A DNA stretch of 64,000 bases from Gammaproteobacteria bacterium (GTDB lineage: Bacteria > Pseudomonadota > Gammaproteobacteria > SZUA-152), in assembly GCA_013152545.1 (NCBI GenBank), contig JAADGF010000002.1, positions 1-64,000 of the forward strand. Direction: 5' to 3'. The position numbers and the translations under genes were made by a program. The notes under the pieces are model-generated. The model did no database searches. It had not been told where the DNA came from and saw only the letters and a list, made by a program, of their open reading frames with translations. Of the stretch, positions 26,419-36,700 are shown in pieces (position 1 is the first letter of the stretch; every line of letters begins with the position of its first letter).

Positions 26419-27726
26419 TTAACTATAAAAAGGACCGCTAATCTCATAGGTGATACCACCCGCAGATGTACCTAAAGTACCCCGCTGTGAACTGAAATAC
26501 AGCTTATTGCCATGGCGATTAAAGGCCACTCCTGTTAATTCAGAATTAGGCTGATCTTCAACCTGAACTATTGGTAAAATCTGCATATCCGTCGTAATTG
26601 CAACAATTTGCATATCTCCACCATCTTCGGCCACAAATATTTCACCCGTCGGTAATATGGCGAGACCATCTACCCCCACTAAAACCGAATTAGAATAAGA
26701 TTCTATGTCATATAAAATCGTCATCGTCTGGCTAGCAACATCAAATTGCCAGATTCGATTATCGCCTTTGGTGGCGAAATAGACCTGACCATCCAGATAA
26801 CCAATTCCTTCCCCGCCTTTAAACGCTGTCGATTTTCCAATTTGGTAGCGGGTCGCTTTAGACTTTGCATTTGGATCATGAATTTTATGCCATAAAACAT
26901 TTTCTGAATCTATCCCAACAAGTAATTCCGCCACTTCCAAGACACCGCTACGTAAATCCGGTCGTGCGTTAGTAGTAGTAAAATCGGGCGTAAAACGGTA
27001 AAGACATCCATCCGGTTCATCTTCCGTTAAATAAAGCTGATTGGTGTCAGTATCAAAAGCAACAGCTTCATGCGCAAAGGTACCAAGCGCATTTAATACC
27101 CGTGCACGTGTCACTCCCATAGGGTCGCATTCCCAAACCCGACCGTCACTCACTTCCTCACAAGACAACCAAGTACCCCACGGAGTAACACCGCCGCCGC
27201 AATTACGACTCGTATTCTCTAAAATTGAATAGGCATCCCGAACCACACCGTTATCGCCAAACACCAAAGCACCTGCGCCGCCTGCACCACCATTCAGTTC
27301 GCTATTGGAAACGTATATCCAACCACCTCCCGCCGTATCAAATACAGCGCCTCCATCAGGAGCCCAATGCCAGACATAACCAGAAGCCTCTACTGGTTTG
27401 CGGTTAGATTGAGCAATAATTTTCGAGGTAAAACCTTCAGGTAACCGGATACCATTCACATCAGGTGCCATTAGTGGCCCTAAGCTAGAAATATTACACT
27501 TCAACGTTTTAAAGTAATTGTGAATTTTTTTGAAGGAAAGTACATTACTACAAGCCGTTATCTGCGGAGCGCCAATCGCTATGGCCCCCGCAGCCATAAA
27601 AACACGCTTTAATAAACGACGACGGACAAAATCAACAGATTGTTGTTGCTGTGAGATATTATTAGTGTGAGATATAAACTGAAACTTGTTTGTTTGTTTT
27701 GACCTAATCGTAAACTTTTTTGACAT
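26419..27726 (-). CDS. PhoX-like (DUF839) exported protein with Tat-type signal
   Basis: A 435-aa protein of the PhoX/DUF839 beta-propeller family, which includes the Ca/Fe-dependent alkaline phosphatase PhoX. The N-terminus has a long polar leader, then RRRLLKRVFMAAGAIAIGAP, a twin-arginine type signal with ITAC as possible lipobox. Family motifs are TPWGTWLSCEE (about 180-190), ALGTFAHEAVAFD, LYLTEDEPDGCLYRF, KGGEGIGYLDGQVYFATKGD and EIFVAEDGG. The Glu/His positions used for metal binding in PhoX seem present, but phosphatase activity is not certain. AGGGTAGG lies just before ATG 27726. It is transcribed toward repeat-rich DNA; no pho-box was recognised. Confidence 0.88.
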   Translation of the reverse strand: MSKKFTIRSKQTNKFQFISHTNNISQQQQSVDFVRRRLLKRVFMAAGAIAIGAPQITACSNVLSFKKIHNYFKTLKCNISSLGPLMAPDVNGIRLPEGFTSKIIAQSNRKPVEASGYVWHWAPDGGAVFDTAGGGWIYVSNSELNGGAGGAGALVFGDNGVVRDAYSILENTSRNCGGGVTPWGTWLSCEEVSDGRVWECDPMGVTRARVLNALGTFAHEAVAFDTDTNQLYLTEDEPDGCLYRFTPDFTTTNARPDLRSGVLEVAELLVGIDSENVLWHKIHDPNAKSKATRYQIGKSTAFKGGEGIGYLDGQVYFATKGDNRIWQFDVASQTMTILYDIESYSNSVLVGVDGLAILPTGEIFVAEDGGDMQIVAITTDMQILPIVQVEDQPNSELTGVAFNRHGNKLYFSSQRGTLGTSAGGITYEISGPFYS

Positions 27727-27866
27727 ATCCTACCCTTACTACTACTGCATAGCCGTTGCCTAAAACACAACAGCAAAACGTAAATCTAAATCTGTGAAAA
27801 TAGTCGATTACAATTTGTATCACTAAGTTACATATTTGCCATTACCGAATGCAAGAAATATTTATG

Positions 27867-28586
27867 TCAATAGGACCAATCCTGCAACGCATCCAACATG
27901 AAAGTATATCCTTCAAATTTAAATTCTGCACCATTTGGTGTTATTGCAACCAGCGTAAGCTCTGCATTAACCGATTCACCTTCGCGCATTTTTCGGTCGT
28001 TAATCATCACCGAACGCCGTTTTTTGATAGAGGAATAAACATGCCCTGCAAATGAAATGCTAGGAATTTTTTGCCGTATCGCTTCCGGTAATTCAGAAAT
28101 AGGCAAGGCCTCATGATTTTCATTGGTTATTTCATCGACAGCAGACACCGCATCTTCCAGCTGTAAATATTCTTTTGAAAAAATGACTTTTTGCGTCGGC
28201 TTTTTTTGATCGAGCACGGGCACTTGCTCTTGTTTTCTCGCTGATAATTTAACCGCTGCATCTGGTGTTGGCGCAGGAATTACCGCTACTGCCTGCGGAA
28301 TCGACTCTGTGGACGTTGCTTCCTCCACGATTTGCATTGCCTCCTCCGGCACACCGTCTACCGTAGACACAGTAGAATTTGGCGGATAAAATAAATAAAA
28401 ATAAGCCAACGCGGCAGTACTGAGTAATAACAGAGCTGCAATCACATATAGCCATAATACTGTCGCTGAGGTCTGTTCGTCTTCTGTTACAACAGCTGAG
28501 TGCACGGATGTAATGCTCGGTATTGCTTTACGTTCCCGATCACGCTCTTGTTCAGACTTTTTTAGTGCATCTAAGATATAAGACAT
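27867..28586 (-). CDS. gspB: Type II secretion accessory protein GspB
   Basis: GspB partners with GspA to place the GspD secretin through the peptidoglycan. Features: short cytoplasmic start MSYILDALKKSEQERDRER (typical of GspB/ExeB), one membrane helix at about 44-66 (VLWLYVIAALLLLSTAALAYF), a low-complexity Pro/Ala/Glu periplasmic linker, and a C-terminal domain from about 170 (ISFAGHVYSSIKKRRSVMIN, then GEFKFEGYTF-like end). At 239 aa it is a usual length. It follows gspA by 29 bp and is probably co-transcribed. Confidence 0.92.
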   Translation of the reverse strand: MSYILDALKKSEQERDRERKAIPSITSVHSAVVTEDEQTSATVLWLYVIAALLLLSTAALAYFYLFYPPNSTVSTVDGVPEEAMQIVEEATSTESIPQAVAVIPAPTPDAAVKLSARKQEQVPVLDQKKPTQKVIFSKEYLQLEDAVSAVDEITNENHEALPISELPEAIRQKIPSISFAGHVYSSIKKRRSVMINDRKMREGESVNAELTLVAITPNGAEFKFEGYTFMLDALQDWSY

Positions 28587-28615
28587 TCATTCATTACTCA
28601 ATTTACAACTAGCCC

Positions 28616-30241
28616 TTACATTAAACGGGGTACACTTTTACTGGTAACGGAATTAAGGTGAATTAACGTTTGTGCACCAGCAATACCATCGGATTCAAGA
28701 CCTTGTTTTAATTGAAATAATTTTACCTGCGCGATAAGTGATGAATCATAACTCACCATGCCATTTGAAGAAATTGCACCACCACTTACCTCAGCCAATT
28801 GAGTTGCTAGCCATTCTACGCCCGGACCTTGGGCACCAGGGCGGAGCGGTCCCGTATAGTGAGGAGGAGAATGCCACAGCACGGTATAATCACCAAACCA
28901 ACGTTTTTCCAGATTTGCCACCGAAGTATGTTTAGTCTGGCTACTGACTATAAGTTTAGCAACCTGATCTTTAAGGGATATAATGGTAACGTACAACGGT
29001 TTCCCTGATTGAGTTAATAACTTTAGTATCGCCGGCCGATTTAAATGCCGCAAGCTACGCAAATTACCATTTTTAAATAAGCAATTTAAACCTTTTGCAG
29101 CAGCATAGTCGCAGGGCCGCCCTCCTGTCTTCGGATCATACAACTCGCCCCATTCATAAAACAAAGCAGAAAATGCCAATTGCTTACTATTACCAACTGG
29201 TTGCGCATCTATAAAATCTAAAAACTCGTCGGCTTGTACTAATGCATCTTCCGACGAACCTGCCATGACAGCGGCCACCACTGGATCATTATTACCCCCC
29301 TCCAACGTTGAGACTAATTCTGCACTGTGATTTCGGTAATAAGCGGCTGAAAAACCGGCACCACCAACGACCAAAACGCTGACAACGGCAGTCCAAACCA
29401 TTGTTTTTTTAGCAAAATATATATTTTTTCCTGCATTTCCAAACACTTCCAATGCGGCGCGCTTTAATATTTTTTTATCAATATACCGGCGGTTCTCCAC
29501 ATAGGCTCCCAGCATTGCACGATCACAAAGTAAGTTTATTTTTCGGGGAATACCGCCTGAATAATCATAAACTTTTTTAAGTACCGCAAAGGAAAAAAGT
29601 GGGTCCTTCACGCCAGCCACCCCCAAACGATGTTTAACGTAATCGATGCTATCTTTTTTTGATAGTGGTAATAAATGGTAACGTGCAGTAATGCGCTGCT
29701 CTAACTGACGCAGTTCAGGTCGAGCAAGGAGTGTCAGCAATTCAGGCTGACCAATTAGAATAATCTGTAATAATTTGCGTTGATTCGTTTCCAGGTTCGT
29801 GAGCAATCGCAGTTGTTCCAGTACATCGAATGCCAAATTTTGAGCTTCCTCGACGATGACCACAACCTTTCTGCCCATGGCATTGCTTTCGAGCAAATAA
29901 CCATTAATACGATCAATAAATGCTTTAAGGCTTGCTGCACCTGCGGGATAATCGATATGAAGCTCGTCACAGATAGTTTCCAATAACTCATTGGAACTCA
30001 CCTTCGGGTTTAATACCATCGCTACATTAGTATTATCCGGTAACTGCTCCAGCAAACAACGCGATATTGTCGTTTTACCAGTACCCACCTCCCCCGTCAG
30101 CAGTATAAAACCACCATCCATTTCGAAGCCATAGACCAAGTGAGCCAACGCCTCACGATGGCGCTCACTCATATATAGAAAACGCGGATCTGGCGCAATA
30201 GTAAAAGGTGTTTCTTTGAGTCCGAAATGTTCGTCGTACAT
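28616..30241 (-). CDS. gspA: Type II secretion ATPase GspA (ExeA)
   Basis: An inner-membrane AAA+ ATPase that helps secretin assembly. The first 270 residues are the ATPase: MYDEHFGLKETPFTIAPDPR, Walker A GEVGTGKTT (about 48-56), and VIVEEAQNL (about 130, Glu replacing the commoner Asp), then sensor region LIGQPEL. GGIPRKINLLCDRAML closes the domain. One membrane helix lies at about 278-300. The periplasmic part ends with a peptidoglycan-binding domain (about 465-530: LRPGAQGPGVEWLATQL, FQLKQGLESDGIAGAQT). Length 541 aa matches ExeA (about 550). The gene pair gspA-gspB is 20 kb from the gspG-N operon. Confidence 0.95.
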   Translation of the reverse strand: MYDEHFGLKETPFTIAPDPRFLYMSERHREALAHLVYGFEMDGGFILLTGEVGTGKTTISRCLLEQLPDNTNVAMVLNPKVSSNELLETICDELHIDYPAGAASLKAFIDRINGYLLESNAMGRKVVVIVEEAQNLAFDVLEQLRLLTNLETNQRKLLQIILIGQPELLTLLARPELRQLEQRITARYHLLPLSKKDSIDYVKHRLGVAGVKDPLFSFAVLKKVYDYSGGIPRKINLLCDRAMLGAYVENRRYIDKKILKRAALEVFGNAGKNIYFAKKTMVWTAVVSVLVVGGAGFSAAYYRNHSAELVSTLEGGNNDPVVAAVMAGSSEDALVQADEFLDFIDAQPVGNSKQLAFSALFYEWGELYDPKTGGRPCDYAAAKGLNCLFKNGNLRSLRHLNRPAILKLLTQSGKPLYVTIISLKDQVAKLIVSSQTKHTSVANLEKRWFGDYTVLWHSPPHYTGPLRPGAQGPGVEWLATQLAEVSGGAISSNGMVSYDSSLIAQVKLFQLKQGLESDGIAGAQTLIHLNSVTSKSVPRLM

Positions 30242-31199
30242 AATTGTTTGTTAGTTGTAAACCTACAAGGTATTCGATTTAGAGAAAATCTAACCAGCAA
30301 GCACTACCTATATCGCCCGACACTTCCCTGTACCTCTTGCAATTGTGCAACGATATAAATTGGCCGATTTTTTTGTTTTAAGTCTACTACTGACCCTATC
30401 CAGCATTGAACGACACCGAGCCCCTGCTATCCTGCTCGCTTCATGATAATTCACTAAATCCGACAAACCCTTAAATGTTTAAGTTCATTCTTTGAAAGAC
30501 AACAACAACGTTCACATTACAATCCAACGATAAGTCTCAATTAATTCAATTAAATCGTCGCGGTAGTCACAATAATACTGGCCAAAAACGATTGTTGAGG
30601 ATGTTCTTTTTAGCAGGAAAGTGGACGACAGCCCCCCCGCACGGCAAGACTAATGTATGTATAGGCCTTCACAGTTTAGGTGCCAATGATGCATTTAGGG
30701 CAAGCGGACAATCAAAGTATAATACCTTAAACCTTCTCCATTCCCCGACAAATGTGACATTTATGACACATTACCCTTTTTTTGTGACAATCGATTTAAT
30801 CGTATTATTTGCATGTTTACCAATCTATTATAAATTCTTTTCAAATCATACCTCTTTAATATGGGGTTGTTGATACCCCCTCTAAAGAGTAGATCACAAA
30901 TTTCAATTCATATTCCCTAAAATTAAAATACTGGTATGTTTCATGCCTGTTTCATGCTTTAAATTGACTCAAAAATCCAGAAAATACTAAACTTAAAAAA
31001 ACGGTGAGGGACGAAAAAACAAACAAGAATAAGTTATAACGAAATTTTCAGCATAAAATCGAGTAAAAAACAACCATTATACATGATTAAATAATCGGGC
31101 ACGAACCAAACAACAACCGCACTAGCTTCAACTATAATAAACAATCTATATGCAAAAACTGCATTTCCAGCATGATGTTACCGACAACGAGGAGCAACC
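30242..31199. other. Long intergenic region, gspA / pilZ
   Basis: 958 bp between divergent genes. A 93-codon plus ORF (30592-30873) has no recognisable similarity or ribosome-binding site and is not called. AT-rich from 30770 to 31150. No repeat family member was found. It may hide promoters or small RNAs. Confidence 0.4.
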
Positions 31200-31577
31200 A
31201 TGAACAACCTTGCGCACCCGCTTAATCATCACCTCATGATTGAACGTAGCCAAAAACGATGGAACCTCGTATCGCATTTACGTTTAGTAAAAGCGGAAAA
31301 TAATGACCTACTTGGTCATCTTGTTGATCTCACCACCGAAGGGATAATGATGATCAGCGAAAACCCCATCCCTTTAGAACAAACCTACAACTTAAGAATG
31401 CAAATCCCGACAGAGAACGAAATGACACGAATGGTAGCCCTTACCGCCCTCAGCCTATGGACCAAAAAAGACGTTAACCCCAACTTTCACGATACGGGTT
31501 TTAAATTAATTAACCCCAGCAAACACACCGTTAACGCGATAAAATCGCTAATAAATAACTTAAGCTTTGACATTTAA
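31200..31577 (+). CDS. PilZ-domain protein
   Basis: A 125-aa single-domain protein. ERSQKRWNLVSHLRL at the N-terminus is the basic lead-in of PilZ domains, and HLVDLTTEGIMMIS matches the D/N-x-S-x-x-G part. The canonical RxxxR and D-x-S-x-x-G c-di-GMP motifs are imperfect (Thr for Ser), so binding of c-di-GMP is uncertain. A good Shine-Dalgarno sequence, AGGAG, lies 5-6 nt before the ATG. It is probably cytoplasmic and regulatory. Confidence 0.75.
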   Translation: MNNLAHPLNHHLMIERSQKRWNLVSHLRLVKAENNDLLGHLVDLTTEGIMMISENPIPLEQTYNLRMQIPTENEMTRMVALTALSLWTKKDVNPNFHDTGFKLINPSKHTVNAIKSLINNLSFDI

Positions 31578-31730
31578 TTCAAGTAATTCATCCTAAACGG
31601 CACACGAGCAGCCCCCAGCCAGCAAGGTCATGACCCACCTTTTTCCATGTCTTTGAGGCTTTAACTGTATGTATTATTTTTATCGGTAACGACTCGGCAA
31701 TTGCTCGCCTGCCCTGCATTAGCTCTGGCG

Positions 31731-31759
31731 TTCGCACGCACGTCAAAATAAGGTACAAT
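31731..31759 (+). promoter_or_regulatory. Candidate promoter of S24-like gene
   Basis: TTCGCA (31731-31736) and TACAAT (31754-31759), 17-bp spacing. The -10 lies inside the palindrome GGTACAATGAGTACC (31752-31766). Confidence 0.4.
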
Positions 31760-31766
31760 GAGTACC
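31752..31766. promoter_or_regulatory. Palindrome overlapping the -10 of the S24-like gene
   Basis: GGTAC-AATGA-GTACC. A second perfect 12-bp palindrome, GTGTTGCAACAC, lies at 31793-31804, 14 bp before the ATG. They are candidate operators, possibly for autoregulation. Confidence 0.4.
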
Positions 31767-31818
31767 ATTATTAATTTATTATTGTAATAAAAGTGTTGCA
31801 ACACAAAGCAGACTCTTT

Positions 31819-32154
31819 ATGAATCAATCCGGTTGTACCGCAGACTCAACAGAACCGTTTGCCTTGCGGGTCATTGGTGACAGCATGAGCCCAGAGTTCG
31901 AAGATGGACATATCATCATCATTGATCCTGCAATACCGCTGTTGCACGAACATTACGCCGTCGTCAACTACGGTAGCGAAATTCTATTTGGCCAATATGC
32001 AGCACAAGAGCAACGGCATTGGATTCGGTATCTAAATCCTGAACTCGAAGACGTTGAATTAATAACACCGTTTGAGGTTAAGGGTATCATCGTACAACGC
32101 TCTACCGGACGACGCAAAGACTTAAAACATTACCATTACTCAAACAACCCATAA
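31819..32154 (+). CDS. S24/LexA-like peptidase-fold protein without DNA-binding domain
   Basis: A 111-aa protein consisting of a LexA/UmuD peptidase-fold domain only. FALRVIGDSMSPEFEDGHII (about 14-33) is the nucleophile-Ser motif GDSM. The strand that carries the general-base Lys in LexA (VTVKRL) aligns with ILFGQY, so no Lys is seen there. The helix-turn-helix half is absent. It resembles the short S24 proteins of pseudomonads, whose role is unknown. The gene stands alone with two palindromes upstream. Confidence 0.82.
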   Translation: MNQSGCTADSTEPFALRVIGDSMSPEFEDGHIIIIDPAIPLLHEHYAVVNYGSEILFGQYAAQEQRHWIRYLNPELEDVELITPFEVKGIIVQRSTGRRKDLKHYHYSNNP

Positions 32155-32364
32155 CGATTGAGGTTTAGCCTATATTGGATTGACGTATTCTGACTGAACA
32201 AAAGCGCAAGAATAGCCGTTCTATTTTGAGCCTCATATGATAGCAGAAGGTAGGACAACTCAGGAGATGAAAGCCGGGATGCAATCCGTTCCGCTTCTGG
32301 TGTATGATACCTACATACTTTACTGACTTTAGCCACACAATTTAAAACTGTATCATTCTCCCTT

Positions 32365-33294
32365 ATGAAATCAACTGTTGTCGCTGCATTATATCAGTTC
32401 GCGCCCCTGGAAGATTATCAAAAACGGCGATTACCATTATTGCACACCTGTTTGAAGCATGGCATTAAAGGCACGATTTTGCTTGCCAGCGAGGGCATAA
32501 ATGGCACCATCGCAGGAACACGAAGCGGTATTGATGCGGTAATGAGCTTCATTCGTACTGATAGCCTGCTAAATAATCTGGAATACAAAGAATCCTCTTC
32601 TACTTCCCAGCCCTTTCTAAGAATGAAGGTAAAACTTAAAAAAGAAATTGTAACACTGGGCGTACCCGGCATTAATCCCACCAAACAGGTTGGTCAATAC
32701 GTTAACGCTCAGCACTGGAACCAGCTGATCACCGACCCTGATGTTGTTGTCATCGACACACGAAACAACTATGAAGTGAATGTGGGCACTTTTGAAGGCG
32801 CAATAAACCCTGCTACCAATTCATTCCGTGAATTCCCTCAGTTTGTGCAACAAACGTTACACCCTGACAAACACAAAAAAGTGGCCATGTTTTGCACTGG
32901 CGGCATCCGCTGTGAAAAAGCAACCGCCTACTTATTAAAACAAGGCTTTGAAAATGTCTTTCATCTTAAGGGCGGGATTCTGAAATATATGGAAGAAACC
33001 TCAGCAGAAAATAGCTTATGGAACGGTGAATGTTTTGTCTTTGACGAACGAGTTACCATAAACCAGCGTCTTGCGCGTGGCCGCTACTCGCTGTGTTATG
33101 GTTGTCGCCTGCCAATTACCGAAGAAGATAAACAATCACCTAAATTTAAAGTAGGCGTCTCTTGCCCCACTTGCTATGACAAACTCAGCAATGAAAAACG
33201 TGCCCGCCTGGAAGAACGCCAACACCAGATTGCATTAGCCAAAAACCGCAACGAACCGCACTTAGGACGACAATTCTCTAAAGATACCCCCTAG
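32365..33294 (+). CDS. trhO: tRNA uridine(34) hydroxylase TrhO (rhodanese family)
   Basis: Uses O2 to hydroxylate U34 of tRNAs to ho5U, which is later converted to cmo5U. The N-terminal domain (about 1-95) has [13 protein letters not shown]. The central rhodanese domain contains the catalytic Cys177 in [14 protein letters not shown]-terminal zinc-like module has CYGCRLPI and CPTCYDK (about 245-275). Length 309 aa is typical of the YceA class without long C-terminal extension. Stands alone; trhP, the oxygen-independent counterpart, is also in this window. Confidence 0.96.
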   Translation: MKSTVVAALYQFAPLEDYQKRRLPLLHTCLKHGIKGTILLASEGINGTIAGTRSGIDAVMSFIRTDSLLNNLEYKESSSTSQPFLRMKVKLKKEIVTLGVPGINPTKQVGQYVNAQHWNQLITDPDVVVIDTRNNYEVNVGTFEGAINPATNSFREFPQFVQQTLHPDKHKKVAMFCTGGIRCEKATAYLLKQGFENVFHLKGGILKYMEETSAENSLWNGECFVFDERVTINQRLARGRYSLCYGCRLPITEEDKQSPKFKVGVSCPTCYDKLSNEKRARLEERQHQIALAKNRNEPHLGRQFSKDTP

Positions 33295-33659
33295 GGGAGG
33301 GAACCTGTCCGGGAATAGCCGCCGTCACGAGAGAACGCCATGTATGTTGAGTCCATTTTTTTGATTGCATCGGGCACCTACTTTTGGCATTTGAGGCGAA
33401 TGTTGCACCTTATTTAACGTAGTGATCGTAAAAATGGGCCAAAATGGCGTTTTCGCAGCAGGCGTTTCTATTCTCGGACAGAGGCTCCCCGCTACCAGCG
33501 CCAGCGGAACAGAGCGACGCAACCCTGACTAATAAAGTAACAAGTGGTCACGCACCCTTCATATCACAACCCATTGATAAAAAAGAAAACGATCATGTAA
33601 ATCACTAAAACCAAATCGACACATTATTAGCTTTGCCTAACATCGATTAAAACCAAACT

Positions 33660-33687
33660 TTTACTCAGCGGTAAATCCTTCTACAAT
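33660..33687 (+). promoter_or_regulatory. Candidate sigma-70 promoter of mfd
   Basis: TTTACT (33660-33665), 16-bp spacer, TACAAT (33682-33687); transcription would begin about 33 nt before the mfd ATG. The rest of the 432-bp gap from 33295 holds nothing recognised. Confidence 0.45.
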
Positions 33688-33726
33688 ACGCGCCTCATCA
33701 TTAATCAGAAACCTTCATCAACACCT

Positions 33727-36700
33727 ATGACTGAATTAAGTAATTTGTTCCATCCTCCGTTAAGCACTAAAACGGGTCTAAAAACCCGTTGGGGTCGACT
33801 GTATGGTAGCAGTTACGGCTTAGCTGTGCACAATGCAGCCAAATTATATGAACAGCCGATCGTGGTGATAACGCCCGATACCCCTACAGCAGACCGCCTG
33901 GACTACGAACTTCGTTTTTTTGCCTCAACATCAAGCACTATCAATGATAAGGAAAAAATCGGTCTTGATACAACGGGACATGCGCTACCACTATTGCATT
34001 TCCCTGATTGGGAAACTCTGCCTTATGATACCTTCTCACCCCATCAAGATATTATTTCCGACCGACTGTCGACCCTTTATCAGTTACCAAACTTAAAGCA
34101 AGGTATATTAGTGGTGCCCATATCCACGATAATGCAACGACTCGCACCACGGGAGTTTTTAGAGCACAACTGCTTATTATTAAACACTGGCCAACAACTG
34201 GATATAGACAGCTTACGCACACGACTCACTCTCAGCAGCTATCGGTTAGTATCACAAGTGATGGAACATGGTGAATACGCAGTACGCGGCAATATTATCG
34301 ACCTATTCCCTATGGGCAGCCGCATCCCCTACCGTATTGAACTGTTTGATGATGAGATAGAAACCATTCGCAGCTTTGACACTGAAAACCAACGCTCCAT
34401 TGACCAAATTGAACATGTGCAATTACTACCGGCACAGGAGTTTCCCCTCAATGATCAGGCCATTAGTCATTTCCGGCAAGCGCACCGTGTCGCCTTCGAG
34501 GGTGACCCACAACGCAGCGGTATTTATCGTGACGTGAGTAACGCCATTACGCCACCCGGTATCGAATACTACCTACCACTATTTTTTGAGAACACAGCCA
34601 GTTTATTCGATTATTTACCTGACAACAGCATTATCTGCATGGTAGATGACGCCAAAGGCGCCGCAGAGCATTATTGGCAAGATATTGAACAGCGCTATGA
34701 ACAACGCCGTTATGACATTGAGCGCCCCATTTTGCCACCGGAAAGGGTGTTTATCCGAATTAACGAACTTTTTCAGCGGACAAAAACCTATGCACAACTG
34801 CAACTACAGTCATTCAAACTGGAAGAAAAACCGGGCTCCTATAATTTCGGTACAGATGTTCCCCCCACACTTACTGTCGACAGTCGCGCCCCTGAACCTA
34901 CTGAAAAGCTGACGCAATTCATTACGTCATTTGATGGCCGTATTTTATTTGCTGCTGAGTCCACCGGGCGCCGCGAAACCCTAATAGATTTACTCAAAAA
35001 CAACGACTTAAACGTAAAAAAAACAAATGACTGGCAAAGCTTTATAAGCGGTACTGAGCAACTGGCCATTACCATATCCCCCTTAGAAAAAGGGCTACTC
35101 CTTAGCGATCAGTCCATCGCCGTTATTGCTGAGCCACAGCTCTTCGGTGAACAAGTACTACAAAAACGACGCCGAAAATCTCGCCAACGTGACCCCGACT
35201 TAGTCATCAAGAACCTCGTTGAACTGGAAAACGGCTCTCCCGTGGTTCATGAGGATCACGGTGTCGGCCGTTATATTGGATTGCGTAAAATAAAGCTGGG
35301 GGAAATAGAGCAAGAGTTCTTAACGTTATCCTATGCGGGTGGCGACAAATTATATGTACCCGTCGCCTCATTACATTTAATCAGTCGTTACACTGGCGCA
35401 TCACCAGACGCAGCCCCCCTGCACAAACTCGGCACCGCCCAATGGGAAAAAGCCAAACGCAAAGCACGACAACGGGTACATGATGTTGCTACGGAATTGC
35501 TCGACATCTATGCCCGCCGCGAGGCCCGTGTAGGATATAGCTACAAGATTGACAAAGATCAATACACTGCTTTTTCCAGTTCATTTCCGTTTGAAGAAAC
35601 ACCGGACCAAATGGATGCGATACAAAGTGTGGTTCAGGACATGACATCTAACAAACCCATGGACCGACTTGTTTGCGGTGACGTGGGTTTTGGAAAAACT
35701 GAAGTCGCCATGCGTGCCGCCCTCATTGCGGTGCAAGATGCTAAACAAGTCGTGATGTTAGTACCCACCACTTTATTGGCCCAACAACATTATGAAAACT
35801 TCAAAGATCGTTTTGCCGATTGGCCCGTGTCAGTTGAATCATTGTCCCGTTTTCGCACCAAGAAAGATCAAAACACTGTTATAACCGGGCTGGAAAATGG
35901 CACTGTGGACATCGTCATTGGCACCCACAAACTCCTACAGGCCAACATTAAATTCAAGCAACTGGGCCTTGTTATCATTGACGAAGAACATCGATTCGGT
36001 GTCAGGCAAAAAGAACGCTTCAAAGCCCTGCGCTCTGAAGTGGATTTACTCACCTTAACAGCGACCCCCATCCCCCGCACTTTAAACATGTCCTTATCGG
36101 GGTTGCGTGACCTGTCTATTATCGCCACTGCACCAGCCAAACGCTTAGCCATCAAAACCTTTGTTAATCAATGGAACGATGTCACTATACAGGAAGCCTG
36201 TATGCGTGAAATTCGCCGTGGTGGGCAAGTGTTTTTCCTCCATAACGAGGTCGATACCATAGAAAAAATGGCGCACACAATTCAAGAATTACTACCAGAA
36301 ACCAGCGTTGAAATAGCCCATGGACAAATGCGGGAACGGGAGTTGGAAAAAGTTATGGCCGACTTTTACCATCATCGTTTTAATATACTGGTGTGCACAA
36401 CCATTATCGAAACAGGCATTGATGTACCGAGCGCTAACACTATCATTATGAATCGTGCGGACCGTTTTGGCTTGGCACAACTCTATCAATTGCGAGGCCG
36501 TGTTGGCCGTTCACACCATCAAGCCTATGCCTACCTCATTGTCCCTACGCGCAACTCAATGACTCCGGGTGCCATTAAACGATTGGAAGCCATCGAATCC
36601 ATGGAAGAACTGGGCACTGGTTTCACACTGGCCACCCACGACCTGGAAATTCGAGGCTCGGGTGAATTACTCGGCGATGAACAAAGCGGGCAAATGCAGG

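Noticed and set aside
30592-30873. 93-codon plus-strand ORF between gspA and pilZ
   Set aside because: No ribosome-binding site, no recognisable similarity, mixed composition; probably chance in an AT-rich gap.
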